64,000 bases of DNA, taken from positions 25,628,501 through 25,692,500 of the forward strand of contig CM072863.1 of assembly GCA_036937835.1 (NCBI GenBank). The letters are read 5' to 3'. The notes beneath the pieces were generated by a model, which was given only the letters and a program-made list of their open reading frames with translations, ran no database searches and was not told the DNA's origin. Every line of letters begins with the position of its first letter. The stretch's first letter is position 1. The position numbers and the translations under genes are program-made. Source of the stretch: Pampus argenteus. Lineage: Eukaryota; Chordata; Actinopteri; Scombriformes; Stromateidae. Below, piece by piece: positions 37,401-50,704 of this stretch.

Positions 37401-39137
37401 AATCATTAGAAATCAGTTACTTGTTGATGGCAAACATGGTTTTGATTGAAAATATTGCTCCTTGTTTAAGAAAAACTGTAGTTGTCAGTTTTGGCCTGAG
37501 AGAAAGCTATCTTTACAAATGTTACAGTAAAAGCTGCAGGAAGCTCTCAGAAGTGAGTTTTTTGGTCCTAATCATTAGAAATCAGTTACTTGTTGATGGC
37601 AAACATGGTTTTGATTGAAAATATTGCTCCTTGTTTAAGAAAAACTGTAGTTGTCAGTTTTGGCCTGAGAGAAAGCTATTTTTACAAATGTTACAGTAAA
37701 AGCTGCAGGAAGCTCTCAGAAGTGAGTCTTTTGGTCCTAATCATTAGAAATCAGTTACTTGTTGATGGCAAACATGGTTTTGATTGAAAATATTGCTCCT
37801 TGTTTAAGAAAAACTGTAGTTGTCAGTTTTGGCCTGAGAGAAAGCTATCTTTACAAATGTTACAGTAAAAGCTGCAGGAAGCTCTTAGAAGTGAGTTTTT
37901 CGGTCCTAATCATTAGATATCAGTTACTTGTTGATGGCAAACATGGTTTTGATTGAAAATATTGCTCCTTATTTAAGAAAAACTGTAGTTGTCATTTTTG
38001 ACCTTCTCTCGCTGAGAAAAAGCTATTTTTACGAATGTTACAGTAAAAGCTGCAGGAAGCTCTCAAAAGTGAGTTTTTTGGTCCTAATCATTAGAAATCA
38101 GTTACTTGTTGATGGCAAACATGGTTTTGATTGAAAATATTGCTCCTTGTTTAAGAAAAACTGTAGTTGTCAGTTTTGACCTTCTCTCGCTGAGAGAAAG
38201 CTATTTTTACGAATGTTACAGTAAAAGCTGCAGGAAGCTCTCAGAAGTGAGTTTTTTGGTCCTAATCATTAGAAATCAGTTACTTGTTGATGGCAAACAT
38301 GGTTTTGATTGAAAATATTGCTCCTTGTTTAACAAAAACTGTAGTTGTCAGTTTTGGCCTCAGAGAAAGCTATTTTTACAAATGTTACAGTAAAAGCTGC
38401 AGGAAGCTCTAAGAAGTGAGTTTTTTGGTCCTAATCATAAGAAATCAGTGACTTGTTGATGGCAAACATGGTTTTGATTGAAAATATTGCTCCTTGTTTA
38501 ACAAAAACTGTAGTTGTCAGTTTTGGCCTGAGAGAAAGCTATATTTACAAATGTTACAGTAAAAGCTGCAGGGAGCTCTCAGAAGTGAGTTTTTTGGTCC
38601 TAATCATTAGAAATCAGTTACTTGTTGATGGCAAACATGGTTTTGATTGAAAATATTGCTCGTTGTTTAAGAAAAACTGTAGTTGTCAGTTTTGGCCTGA
38701 GAAAAAGCTATTTTTACAAATGTTACAGTAAAAGCTGCAGGAAGCTCTCAGAAGTGAGTTTTTTGGTCGTAATCATTAGAAATCAGTTACTTGTTGATGG
38801 CAAACATGGTTTTGATTGAAAATATTGCTCCTTGTTTAAGAAAAACTGTAGTTGTCAGCTTTGACCTTCTCTCGCTGAGAGAAAGCTATTTTTACAAATG
38901 TTACAGTAAAAGCTGCAGGAAGCTCTCAGAAGTGAGTTTTTTGGTCCTAATCATTAGAAATCAGTTACTTGTTGATGGCAAACATGGTTTTGATTGAAAA
39001 TATTGCTCCTTGTTTAACAAAAACTGTAGTTGTCAGTTTTGGCCTGAGAGAAAGCTATTTTTAAAAATGTTACAGTAAAAGCTGCAGGAAGCTCTAAGAA
39101 GTGAGTTTTTTGGTCCTAATCATTAGAAATCAGTGAC
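34325..39137 (+). repeat. Higher-order repeat, 28-mer of 4813 bp, copy 2
   Basis: This is the tandem partner of the preceding unit. It starts in a hybrid monomer at 34325 and lacks the six copy-specific changes listed for copy 1. The next monomer after the unit (39138) is a 179-bp TTTTTTGC long copy. That looks like the ancestral neighbour of the TTTTTAAAAATG monomer, because the same pair occurs at 402/571 and 42423/42592. Confidence 0.93.
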
Positions 39138-40340
39138 TTGTTGATGGCAAACATGGTTTTGATTGAAAATATTGCTCCTTGTTTAAGAAAAACTGTAGTT
39201 GTCAGCTTTGACCTTCTCTCGCTGAGAGAAAGCTATTTTTTGCAAATGTTACAGTAAAAGCTGCAGGAAGCTCTCAGAAGTGAGTTGTTTGGTCCTAATC
39301 ATTAGAAATCAGTAACTTGTTGATGGCAAACATGGTTTTGATTGAAAATATTGCTCCTTGTTTAAAAAAAAACTGTAGTTGTAAGTTTTGGCCTGAGAGA
39401 AAGCTATTTTTACAAATGTTACTGTAAAAGCTGCAGGAAGCTCTCAGAAGTGAGTTTTTTGGTCCTAATCATTAGAAATCAGTTACTTGTTGATGGCAAA
39501 CATGGTTTTGATTGAAAATATTGCTCCTTGTTTAAGAAAAACTGTAGTTGTAAGTTTTGGCCTGAGAGAAAGCTATATTTACAAATGTTACAGTAAAAGC
39601 TGCAGGGAGCTCTCAGAAGTGAGTTTTTTGGTCCTAATCATTAGAAATCAGTTACTTGTTGATGGCAAACATGGTTTTGATTGAAAATATTGCTCCTTGA
39701 TTAAGAAAAACTGTAGTTGTCAGTTTTGGCCTGAGAGAAAGCTATCTTTACAAATGTTACAGTAAAAGCTGCAGGAAGCTCTCAGAAGTGAGTTTTTTGG
39801 TCCTAATCATTAGAAATCAGTTACTTGTTGATGGCAAACATGGTTTTGATTGAAAATATTGCTCCTTGTTTAAGAAAAACTGTAGTTGTCAGTTTTGGCC
39901 TGAGAGAAAGCTATTTTTACAAATGTTACAGTAAAAGCTGCAGGAAGCTCTCAGAAGTGAGTTTTTTGGTCCTAATCATTAGAAATCAGTTACTTGTTGA
40001 TGGCAAACATGGTTTTGATTGAAAATATTGCTCCTTGTTTAAGAAAAACTGTAGTTGTCAGCTTTGACCTTCTCTCGCTGAGAGAAAGCTATTTTTACAA
40101 ATGTTACAGTAAAAGCTGCAGGAAGCTCTCAGAAGTGAGTTTTTTGGTCCTAATCATTAGAAATCAGTTACTTGTTGATGGCAAACATGGTTTTGATTGA
40201 AAATATTGCTCCTTGTTTAAGAAAAACTGTAGTTGTCAGTTTTGGCCTGAGAGAAAGATATTTTTACAAATGTTACAGTAAAAGCTGCAGGAAGCTCTCA
40301 GAAGTGAGTTTTTTGGTCCTAATCATTAGAAATCAGTTAC

Positions 40341-40518
40341 TTGTTGATGGCAAACATGGTTTTGAATAAAAATATTGCTCCTTGTTTAAGAAAAACTGTA
40401 GTTGTCAGCTTTGACCTTCTCTCGCTGAGAGAAAGCTATTTTTACAAATGTTACAGTAAAAGCTGCAGGAAGCTCTTAGAAGTGAGTTTTTCGGTCCTAA
40501 TCATTAGATATCAGTTAC
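40341..40518 (+). repeat. Hybrid long monomer
   Basis: The left part has CAGCTTTGACC, the 9-bp insertion and ACAAATG. The right part has CTTAGAAG, TTTTTCGGTCC and TAGATATCAG, which elsewhere belong to short monomers, most often of the TATCTTTAC type. It is the only long monomer in the window with the EcoRV sequence GATATC. Confidence 0.85.
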
Positions 40519-41391
40519 TTGTTGATGGCAAACATGGTTTTGATTGAAAATATTGCTCCTTGTTTAAGAAAAACTGTAGTTGTCATTTTTGACCTTCTCT
40601 CGCTGAGAGAAAGCTATTTTTACGAATGTTACAGTAAAAGCTGCAGGAAGCTCTCAAAAGTGAGTTTTTTGGTCCTAATCATTAGAAATCAGTTACTTGT
40701 TGATGGCAAACATGGTTTTGATTGAAAATATTGCTCCTTGTTTAGGAAAAACTGTAGTTGTCAGTTTTGACCTTCTCTCGCTGAGAGAAAGCTATTTTTA
40801 CGAATGTTACAGTAAAAGCTGCAGGAAGCTCTCATAAGTGAGTTTTTTGGTCCTAATCATTAGAAATCAGTTACTTGTTGATGGCAAACATGGTTTTGAT
40901 TGAAAATATTGCTCCTTGTTTAAGAAAAACTGTAGTTGTCAGTTTTGGCCTGAGAGAAAGCTATCTTTACAAATGTTACAGTAAAAGCTGCAGGAAGCTC
41001 TCAGAAGTGAGTTTTTTGGTCCTAATCATTAGAAATCAGTTACTTGTTGATGGCAAACATGGTTTTGATTGAAAATATTGCTCCTTGTTTAACAAAAACT
41101 GTAGTTGTCAGTTTTGGCCTGAGAGAAAGCTATTTTTACAAATGTTACAGTAAAAGCTGCAGGAAGCTCTAAGAAGTGAGTTTTTTGGTCCTAATCATTA
41201 GAAATCAGTGACTTGTTGATGGCAAACATGGTTTTGATTGAAAATATTGCTCCTTGTTTAAGAAAAACTGTAGTTGTCAGCTTTGACCTTCTCTCGCTGA
41301 GAGAAAGCTATTTTTTACAAATGTTACAGTAAAAGCTGCAGGAAGCTCTCAGAAGTGAGTTGTTTGGTCCTAATCATTAGAAATCAGTAAC

Positions 41392-41559
41392 TTGTTGATG
41401 GCAAACATGGTTTTGATTGAAAATATTGCTCCTTGTTTAAAAAAAACTGTAGTTGTCAGTTTTGGCCTGAGAAAAAGCTATTTTACAAATGTTACAGTAA
41501 AAGCTGCAGGAAGCTCTTAGAAGTGAGTTTTTCGGTCCTAATCATTAGATATCAGTTAC
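41392..41559 (+). repeat. Hybrid 168-bp monomer
   Basis: An eight-A run without the usual G and GAGAAAAAGC with a shortened TATTTTAC are joined to the CTTAGAAG/GATATCAG right half. One T has been lost. Its right half matches that of 46048, marking the two ends of the 4657-bp period. Confidence 0.8.
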
Positions 41560-44500
41560 TTGTTGATGGCAAACATGGTTTTGATTGAAAATATTGCTCC
41601 TTATTTAAGAAAAACTGTAGTTGTCATTTTTGACCTTCTCTCGCTGAGAAAAAGCTATTTTTACGAATGTTACAGTAAAAGCTGCAGGAAGCTCTCAAAA
41701 GTGAGTTTTTTGGTCCTAATCATTAGAAATCAGTTACTTGTTGATGGCAAACATGGTTTTGATTGAAAATATTGCTCCTTGTTTAACAAAAACTGTAGTT
41801 GTCAGTTTTGGCCTCAGAGAAAGCTATTTTTACAAATGTTACAGTAAAAGCTGCAGAAAGCTCTAAGAAGTGAGTTTTTTGGTCCTAATCATAAGAAATC
41901 AGTGACTTGTTGATGGCAAACATGGTTTTGATTGAAAATATTGCTCCTTGTTTAACAAAAACTGTAGTTGTCAGTTTTGGCCTGAGAGAAAGCTATATTT
42001 ACAAATGTTACAGTAAAAGCTGCAGGGAGCTCTCAGAAGTGAGTTTTTTGGTCCTAATCATTAGAAATCAGTTACTTGTTGATGGCAAACATGGTTTTGA
42101 TTGAAAATATTGCTCGTTGTTTAAGAAAAACTGTAGTTGTCAGTTTTGGCCTGAGAAAAAGCTATTTTTACAAATGTTACAGTAAAAGCTGCAGGAAGCT
42201 CTCAGAAGTGAGTTTTTTGGTCGTAATCATTAGAAATCAGTTACTTGTTGATGGCAAACATGGTTTTGATTGAAAATATTGCTCCTTGTTTAAGAAAAAC
42301 TGTAGTTGTCAGCTTTGACCTTCTCTCGCTGAGAGAAAGCTATTTTTACAAATGTTACAGTAAAAGCTGCAGGAAGCTCTCAGAAGTGAGTTTTTTGGTC
42401 CTAATCATTAGAAATCAGTTACTTGTTGATGGCAAACATGGTTTTGATTGAAAATATTGCTCCTTGTTTAACAAAAACTGTAGTTGTCAGTTTTGGCCTG
42501 AGAGAAAGCTATTTTTAAAAATGTTACAGTAAAAGCTGCAGGAAGCTCTAAGAAGTGAGTTTTTTGGTCCTAATCATTAGAAATCAGTGACTTGTTGATG
42601 GCAAACATGGTTTTGATTGAAAATATTGCTCCTTGTTTAAGAAAAACTGTAGTTGTCAGCTTTGACCTTCTCTCGCTGAGAGAAAGCTATTTTTTGCAAA
42701 TGTTACAGTAAAAGCTGCAGGAAGCTCTCAGAAGTGAGTTGTTTGGTCCTAATCATTAGAAATCAGTAACTTGTTGATGGCAAACATGGTTTTGATTGAA
42801 AATATTGCTCCTTGTTTAAAAAAAAACTGTAGTTGTAAGTTTTGGCCTGAGAGAAAGCTATTTTTACAAATGTTACTGTAAAAGCTGCAGGAAGCTCTCA
42901 GAAGTGAGTTTTTTGGTCCTAATCATTAGAAATCAGTTACTTGTTGATGGCAAACATGGTTTTGATTGAAAATATTGCTCCTTGTTTAAGAAAAACTGTA
43001 GTTGTAAGTTTTGGCCTGAGAGAAAGCTATATTTACAAATGTTACAGTAAAAGCTGCAGGGAGCTCTCAGAAGTGAGTTTTTTGGTCCTAATCATTAGAA
43101 ATCAGTTACTTGTTGATGGCAAACATGGTTTTGATTGAAAATATTGCTCCTTGATTAAGAAAAACTGTAGTTGTCAGTTTTGACCTTCTCTCGCTGAGAG
43201 AAAGCTATTTTTACAAATGTTACAGTAAAAGCTGCAGGAAGCTCTCAGAATTGAGTTTTTTGGTCCTAATCATTAGAAATCAGTTACTTGTTGATGGCAA
43301 ACATGGTTTTGATTGAAAATATTGCTCCTTGTTTAAGAAAAACTGTAGTTGTCAGTTTTGGCCTGAGAGAAAGCTATCTTTACAAATGTTACAGTAAATG
43401 CTGCAGGAAGCTCTTAGAAGTGAGTTTTTCGGTCCTAATCATTAGATATCAGTTACTTGTTGATGGCAAACATGGTTTTGATTGAAAATATTGCTCCTTG
43501 TTTAAGAAAAACTGTAGTTGTCATTTTTGACCTTCTCTCGCTGAGAGAAAGCTATTTTTACGAATGTTACAGTAAAAGCTGCAGGAAGCTCTCAAAAGTG
43601 AGTTTTTTGGTCCTAATCATTAGAAATCAGTTACTTGTTGATGGCAAACATGGTTTTGATTGAAAATATTGCTCCTTGTTTAAGAAAAACTGTAGTTGTC
43701 AGTTTTGACCTTCTCTCGCTGAGAGAAAGCTATTTTTACGAATGTTACAGTAAAAGCTGCAGGAAGCTCTCAGAAGTGAGTTTTTTGGTCCTAATCATTA
43801 GAAATCAGTTACTTGTTGATGGCAAACATGGTTTTGATTTGAAATATTGCTCCTTGTTTAAGAAAAACTGTAGTTGTCAGTTTTGGCCTGAGAGAAAGCT
43901 ATCTTTACAAATGTTACAGTAAAAGCTGCAGGAAGCTCTCAGAAGTGAGTTTTTTGGTCCTAATCATTAGAAATCAGTTACTTGTTGATGGCAAACATGG
44001 TTTTGATTGAAAATATTGCTCCTTGTTTAACAAAAACTGTAGTTGTCAGTTTTGGCCTGAGAGAAAGCTATTTTTACAAATGTTACAGTAAAAGCTGCAG
44101 GAAGCTCTAAGAAGTGAGTTTTTTGGTCCTAATCATTAGAAATCAGTGACTTGTTGATGGCAAACATGGTTTTGATTGAAAATATTGCTCCTTGTTTAAG
44201 AAAAACTGTAGTTGTCAGCTTTGACCTTCTCTCGCTGAGAGAAAGCTATTTTTTACAAATGTTACAGTAAAAGCTGCAGGAAGCTCTCAGAAGTGAGTTG
44301 TTTGGTCCTAATCATTAGAAATCAGTAACTTGTTGATGGCAAACATGGTTTTGATTGAAAATATTGCTCCTTGTTTAAAAAAAAACTGTAGTTGTAAGTT
44401 TTGGCCTGAGAGAAAGCTATTTTTACAAATGTTACAGTAAAAGCTGCAGGAAGCTCTCAGAAATGAGTTTTTTGGTCCTAATCATTAGAAATCAGTTACT

Positions 44501-46216
44501 TGTTGATGGCAAACATGGTTTTGATTGAAAATATTGCTCCTTGTTTAAGAAAAACTGTAGTTGTCAGTTTTGACCTTCTCTCGCTGAGAGAAAGCTATTT
44601 TTACGAATGTTACAGTAAAAGCTGCAGGAAGCTCTCAGAAGTGAGTTTTTTGGTCCTAATCATTAGAAATCAGTTACTTGTTGATGGCAAACATGGTTTT
44701 GATTGAAAATATTGCTCCTTGTTTAAGAAAAACTGTAGTTATCAGTTCTGGCCTGAGAGAAAGCTATATTTACAAATGTTACAGTAAAAGCTGCAGGGAG
44801 CTCTCAGAAGTGAGTTTTTTGGTCCTAATCATTAGAAATCAGTTACTTGTTGATGGCAAACATCGTTTTGATTGAAAATATTGCTCGTTGTTTAAGAAAA
44901 ACTGTAGTTGTCAGTTTTGGCCTGAGAAAAAGCTATTTTTACAAATGTTACAGTAAAAGCTGCAGGAAGCTCTCAGAAGTGAGTTTTTTGGTCCTAATCA
45001 TTAGAAATCAGTTACTTGTTGATGGCAAACATGGTTTTGATTGAAAATATTGCTCCTTGTTTAAGAAAAACTGTAGTTGTCAGTTTTGGCCTGAGAGAAA
45101 GCTATTTTTACAAATGTTACAGTAAAAGCTGCAGGAAGCTCTCAGAAGTGAGTTTTTTGGTCCTAATCATTAGAAATCAGTTACTTGTTGATGGCAAACA
45201 CGGTTTTGATTGAAAATATTGCTCCTTGTTTAAGAAAAACTGTAGTTGTCAGTTTTGGCCTGAGAGAAAGATATTTTTACAAATGTTACAGTAAAAGCTG
45301 CAGGAAGCTCTCAGAAGTGAGTTTTTTGGTCCTAATCATTAGAAATCAGTTACTTGTTGATGGCAAACATGGTTTTGATTGAAAATATTGCTCCTTGTTT
45401 AAGAAAAACTGTAGTTGTCAGCTTTGACCTTCTCTCGCTGAGAGAAAGCTATTTTTACAAATGTTACAGTAAAAGCTGCAGGAAGCTCTCAGAAGTGAGT
45501 TTTTTGGTCCTAATCATTAGAAATCAGTTACTTGTTGATGGCAAACATGGTTTTGATTGAAAATATTGCTCCTTGTTTAAGAAAAACTGTAGTTGTCAGT
45601 TTTGGCCTGAGAGAAAGATATTTTTACAAATGTTACAGTAAAAGCTGCAGGAAGCTCTCAGAAGTGAGTTTTTTGGTCCTAATCATTAGAAATCAGTTAC
45701 TTGTTGATGGCAAACATGGTTTTGATTGAAAATATTGCTCCTTGTTTAAGAAAAACTGTAGTTGTCAGCTTTGACCTTCTCTCGCTGAGAGAAAGCTATT
45801 TTTACAAATGTTACAGTAAAAGCTGCAGGAAGCTCTCAGAAGTGAGTTTTTTGGTCCTAATCATTAGAAATCAGTTACTTGTTGATGGCAAACATGGTTT
45901 TGATTGAAAATATTGCTCCTTGTTTAAGAAAAACTGTAGTTGTCAGTTTTGGCCTGAGAGAAAGCTATCTTTACAAATGTTACAGTAAAAGCTGCAGGAA
46001 GCTCTCAGAAGTGAGTTTTTTGGTCCTAATCATTAGAAATCAGTTACTTGTTGATGGCAAACATGGTTTTGATTGAAAATATTGCTCCTTGTTTAAGAAA
46101 AACTGTAGTTGTCAGTTTTGGCCTGAGAGAAAGCTATTTTTACAAATGTTACAGTAAAAGCTGCAGGAAGCTCTTAGAAGTGAGTTTTTCGGTCCTAATC
46201 ATTAGATATCAGTTAC
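41560..46216 (+). repeat. Higher-order repeat, 27-mer of 4657 bp, copy 1
   Basis: There are 27 monomers: eight of 178, two of 179, two of 170 and fifteen of 169 bp, which sum to 4657. It starts with the GCTCCTTATTTAAG long copy. Shared marks with copy 2 include CTGCAGAAAGC (41856 and 46513), CCTTGATTAAG and AAATGCTGC. From 43288 to about 46130 it also follows 12960-15800 at an offset of 30328 bp. Confidence 0.94.
46048..46216 (+). repeat. Hybrid monomer at the 4657-bp unit junction
   Basis: The left half (TATTTTTAC after a TATCTTTAC neighbour) matches 50536. The right half (CTTAGAAG, TTTTTCGG, GATATCAG) matches 41392. The switch lies between about 46140 and 46171. This is the expected breakpoint of the event that made the 4657-bp tandem copy. 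Confidence 0.87.
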
Positions 46217-49200
46217 TTGTTGATGGCAAACATGGTTTTGATTGAAAATATTGCTCCTTATTTAAGAAAAACTGTAGTTGTCATTTTTGACCTTCTCTCG
46301 CTGAGAAAAAGCTATTTTTACGAATGTTACAGTAAAAGCTGCAGGAAGCTCTCAAAAGTGAGTTTTTTGGTCCTAATCATTAGAAATCAGTTACTTGTTG
46401 ATGGCAAACATGGTTTTGATTGAAAATATTGCTCCTTGTTTAACAAAAACTGTAGTTGTCAGTTTTGGCCTCAGAGAAAGCTATTTTTACAAATGTTACA
46501 GTAAAAGCTGCAGAAAGCTCTAAGAAGTGAGTTTTTTGGTCCTAATCATAAGAAATCAGTGACTTGTTGATGGCAAACATGGTTTTGATTGAAAATATTG
46601 CTCCTTGTTTAACAAAAACTGTAGTTGTCAGTTTTGGCCTGAGAGAAAGCTATATTTACAAATGTTACAGTAAAAGCTGCAGGGAGCTCTCAGAAGTGAG
46701 TTTTTTGGTCCTAATCATTAGAAATCAGTTACTTGTTGATGGCAAACATGGTTTTGATTGAAAATATTGCTCGTTGTTTAAGAAAAACTGTAGTTGTCAG
46801 TTTTGGCCTGAGAAAAAGCTATTTTTACAAATGTTACAGTAAAAGCTGCAGGAAGCTCTCAGAAGTGAGTTTTTTGGTCGTAATCATTAGAAATCAGTTA
46901 CTTGTTGATGGCAAACATGGTTTTGATTGAAAATATTGCTCCTTGTTTAAGAAAAACTGTAGTTGTCAGCTTTGACCTTCTCTCGCTGAGAGAAAGCTAT
47001 TTTTACAAATGTTACAGTAAAAGCTGCAGGAAGCTCTCAGAAGTGAGTTTTTTGGTCCTAATCATTAGAAATCAGTTACTTGTTGATGGCAAACATGGTT
47101 TTGATTGAAAATATTGCTCCTTGTTTAACAAAAACTGTAGTTGTCAGTTTTGGCCTGAGAGAAAGCTATTTTTAAAAATGTTACAGTAAAAGCTGCAGGA
47201 AGCTCTAAGAAGTGAGTTTTTTGGTCCTAATCATTAGAAATCAGTGACTTGTTGATGGCAAACATGGTTTTGATTGAAAATATTGCTCCTTGTTTAAGAA
47301 AAACTGTAGTTGTCAGCTTTGACCTTCTCTCGCTGAGAGAAAGCTATTTTTTGCAAATGTTACAGTAAAAGCTGCAGGAAGCTCTCAGAAGTGAGTTGTT
47401 TGGTCCTAATCATTAGAAATCAGTAACTTGTTGATGGCAAACATGGTTTTGATTGAAAATATTGCTCCTTGTTTAAAAAAAAACTGTAGTTGTAAGTTTT
47501 GGCCTGAGAGAAAGCTATTTTTACAAATGTTACTGTAAAAGCTGCAGGAAGCTCTCAGAAGTGAGTTTTTTGGTCCTAATCATTAGAAATCAGTTACTTG
47601 TTGATGGCAAACATGGTTTTGATTGAAAATATTGCTCCTTGTTTAAGAAAAACTGTAGTTGTAAGTTTTGGCCTGAGAGAAAGCTATATTTACAAATGTT
47701 ACAGTAAAGGCTGCAGGGAGCTCTCAGAAGTGAGTTTTTTGGTCCTAATCATTAGAAATCAGTTACTTGTTGATGGCAAACATGGTTTTGATTGAAAATA
47801 TTGCTCCTTGATTAAGAAAAACTGTAGTTGTCAGTTTTGACCTTCTCTCGCTGAGAGAAAGCTATTTTTACAAATGTTACAGTAAAAGCTGCAGGAAGCT
47901 CTCAGAATTGAGTTTTTTGGTCCTAATCATTAGAAATCAGTTACTTGTTGATGGCAAACATGGTTTTGATTGAAAATATTGCTCCTTGTTTAAGAAAAAC
48001 TGTAGTTGTCAGTTTTGGCCTGAGAGAAAGCTATCTTTACAAATGTTACAGTAAATGCTGCAGGAAGCTCTTAGAAGTGAGTTTTTCGGTCCTAATCATT
48101 AGATATCAGTTACTTGTTGATGGCAAACATGGTTTTGATTGAAAATATTGCTCCTTGTTTAAGAAAAACTGTAGTTGTCATTTTTGACCTTCTCTCGCTG
48201 AGAGAAAGCTATTTTTACGAATGTTACAGTAAAAGCTGCAGGAAGCTCTCAAAAGTGAGTTTTTTGGTCCTAATCATTAGAAATCAGTTACTTGTTGATG
48301 GCAAACATGGTTTTGATTGAAAATATTGCTCCTTGTTTAAGAAAAACTGTAGTTGTCAGTTTTGACCTTCTCTCGCTGAGAGAAAGCTATTTTTACGAAT
48401 GTTACAGTAAAAGCTGCAGGAAGCTCTCAGAAGTGAGTTTTTTGGTCCTAATCATTAGAAATCAGTTACTTGTTGATGGCAAACATGGTTTTGATTTGAA
48501 ATATTGCTCCTTGTTTAAGAAAAACTGTAGTTGTCAGTTTTGGCCTGAGAGAAAGCTATCTTTACAAATGTTACAGTAAAAGCTGCAGGAAGCTCTCAGA
48601 AGTGAGTTTTTTGGTCCTAATCATTAGAAATCAGTTACTTGTTGATGGCAAACATGGTTTTGATTGAAAATATTGCTCCTTGTTTAACAAAAACTGTAGT
48701 TGTCAGTTTTGGCCTGAGAGAAAGCTATTTTTACAAATGTTACAGTAAAAGCTGCAGGAAGCTCTAAGAAGTGAGTTTTTTGGTCCTAATCATTAGAAAT
48801 CAGTGACTTGTTGATGGCAAACATGGTTTTGATTGAAAATATTGCTCCTTGTTTAAGAAAAACTGTAGTTGTCAGCTTTGACCTTCTCTCGCTGAGAGAA
48901 AGCTATTTTTTACAAATGTTACAGTAAAAGCTGCAGGAAGCTCTCAGAAGTGAGTTGTTTGGTCCTAATCATTAGAAATCAGTAACTTGTTGATGGCAAA
49001 CATGGTTTTGATTGAAAATATTGCTCCTTGTTTAAAAAAAAACTGTAGTTGTAAGTTTTGGCCTGAGAGAAAGCTATTTTTACAAATGTTACAGTAAAAG
49101 CTGCAGGAAGCTCTCAGAAATGAGTTTTTTGGTCCTAATCATTAGAAATCAGTTACTTGTTGATGGCAAACATGGTTTTGATTGAAAATATTGCTCCTTG

Positions 49201-50704
49201 TTTAAGAAAAACTGTAGTTGTCAGTTTTGACCTTCTCTCGCTGAGAGAAAGCTATTTTTACGAATGTTACAGTAAAAGCTGCAGGAAGCTCTCAGAAGTG
49301 AGTTTTTTGGTCCTAATCATTAGAAATCAGTTACTTGTTGATGGCAAACATGGTTTTGATTGAAAATATTGCTCCTTGTTTAAGAAAAACTGTAGTTATC
49401 AGTTCTGGCCTGAGAGAAAGCTATATTTACAAATGTTACAGTAAAAGCTGCAGGGAGCTCTCAGAAGTGAGTTTTTTGGTCCTAATCATTAGAAATCAGT
49501 TACTTGTTGATGGCAAACATCGTTTTGATTGAAAATATTGCTCGTTGTTTAAGAAAAACTGTAGTTGTCAGTTTTGGCCTGAGAAAAAGCTATTTTTACA
49601 AATGTTACAGTAAAAGCTGCAGGAAGCTCTCAGAAGTGAGTTTTTTGGTCCTAATCATTAGAAATCAGTTACTTGTTGATGGCAAACACGGTTTTGATTG
49701 AAAATATTGCTCCTTGTTTAAGAAAAACTGTAGTTGTCAGTTTTGGCCTGAGAGAAAGATATTTTTACAAATGTTACAGTAAAAGCTGCAGGAAGCTCTC
49801 AGAAGTGAGTTTTTTGGTCCTAATCATTAGAAATCAGTTACTTGTTGATGGCAAACATGGTTTTGATTGAAAATATTGCTCCTTGTTTAAGAAAAACTGT
49901 AGTTGTCAGCTTTGACCTTCTCTCGCTGAGAGAAAGCTATTTTTACAAATGTTACAGTAAAAGCTGCAGGAAGCTCTCAGAAGTGAGTTTTTTGGTCCTA
50001 ATCATTAGAAATCAGTTACTTGTTGATGGCAAACATGGTTTTGATTGAAAATATTGCTCCTTGTTTAAGAAAAACTGTAGTTGTCAGTTTTGGCCTGAGA
50101 GAAAGATATTTTTACAAATGTTACAGTAAAAGCTGCAGGAAGCTCTCAGAAGTGAGTTTTTTGGTCCTAATCATTAGAAATCAGTTACTTGTTGATGGCA
50201 AACATGGTTTTGATTGAAAATATTGCTCCTTGTTTAAGAAAAACTGTAGTTGTCAGCTTTGACCTTCTCTCGCTGAGAGAAAGCTATTTTTACAAATGTT
50301 ACAGTAAAAGCTGCAGGAAGCTCTCAGAAGTGAGTTTTTTGGTCCTAATCATTAGAAATCAGTTACTTGTTGATGGCAAACATGGTTTTGATTGAAAATA
50401 TTGCTCCTTGTTTAAGAAAAACTGTAGTTGTCAGTTTTGGCCTGAGAGAAAGCTATCTTTACAAATGTTACAGTAAAAGCTGCAGGAAGCTCTCAGAAGT
50501 GAGTTTTTTGGTCCTAATCATTAGAAATCAGTTACTTGTTGATGGCAAACATGGTTTTGATTGAAAATATTGCTCCTTGTTTAAGAAAAACTGTAGTTGT
50601 CAGTTTTGGCCTGAGAGAAAGCTATTTTTACAAATGTTACAGTAAAAGCTGCAGGAAGCTCTCAGAAGTGAGTCTTTTGGTCCTAATCATTAGAAATCAG
50701 TTAC
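46217..50704 (+). repeat. Higher-order repeat, 26-mer of 4488 bp, copy 2
   Basis: The order is identical to the previous unit except for one missing short monomer. The copy equivalent to 45016-45184 is absent, so 49504 is followed directly by the AAACACGG copy at 49673. The offset to copy 1 is 4657 bp before that point and 4488 bp after. A private change, AGTAAAGGCTGC, lies near 47705. Confidence 0.93.

Larger units (their letters stand above)
39138..41559 (+). repeat. Recombinant satellite patch of 14 monomers
   Basis: No clean HOR copy fits this stretch. It has a CCTTGATTAAG copy at 39656 and TTTGAATAAAAATATTG at the 40172/40341 boundary. Monomer 40341 is hybrid, monomer 40697 has TTTAGGAAAAAC with CTCATAAG, and monomer 41392 is 168 bp. 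Segments of both HOR families alternate, so this is probably a scar of several exchanges. Confidence 0.85.
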
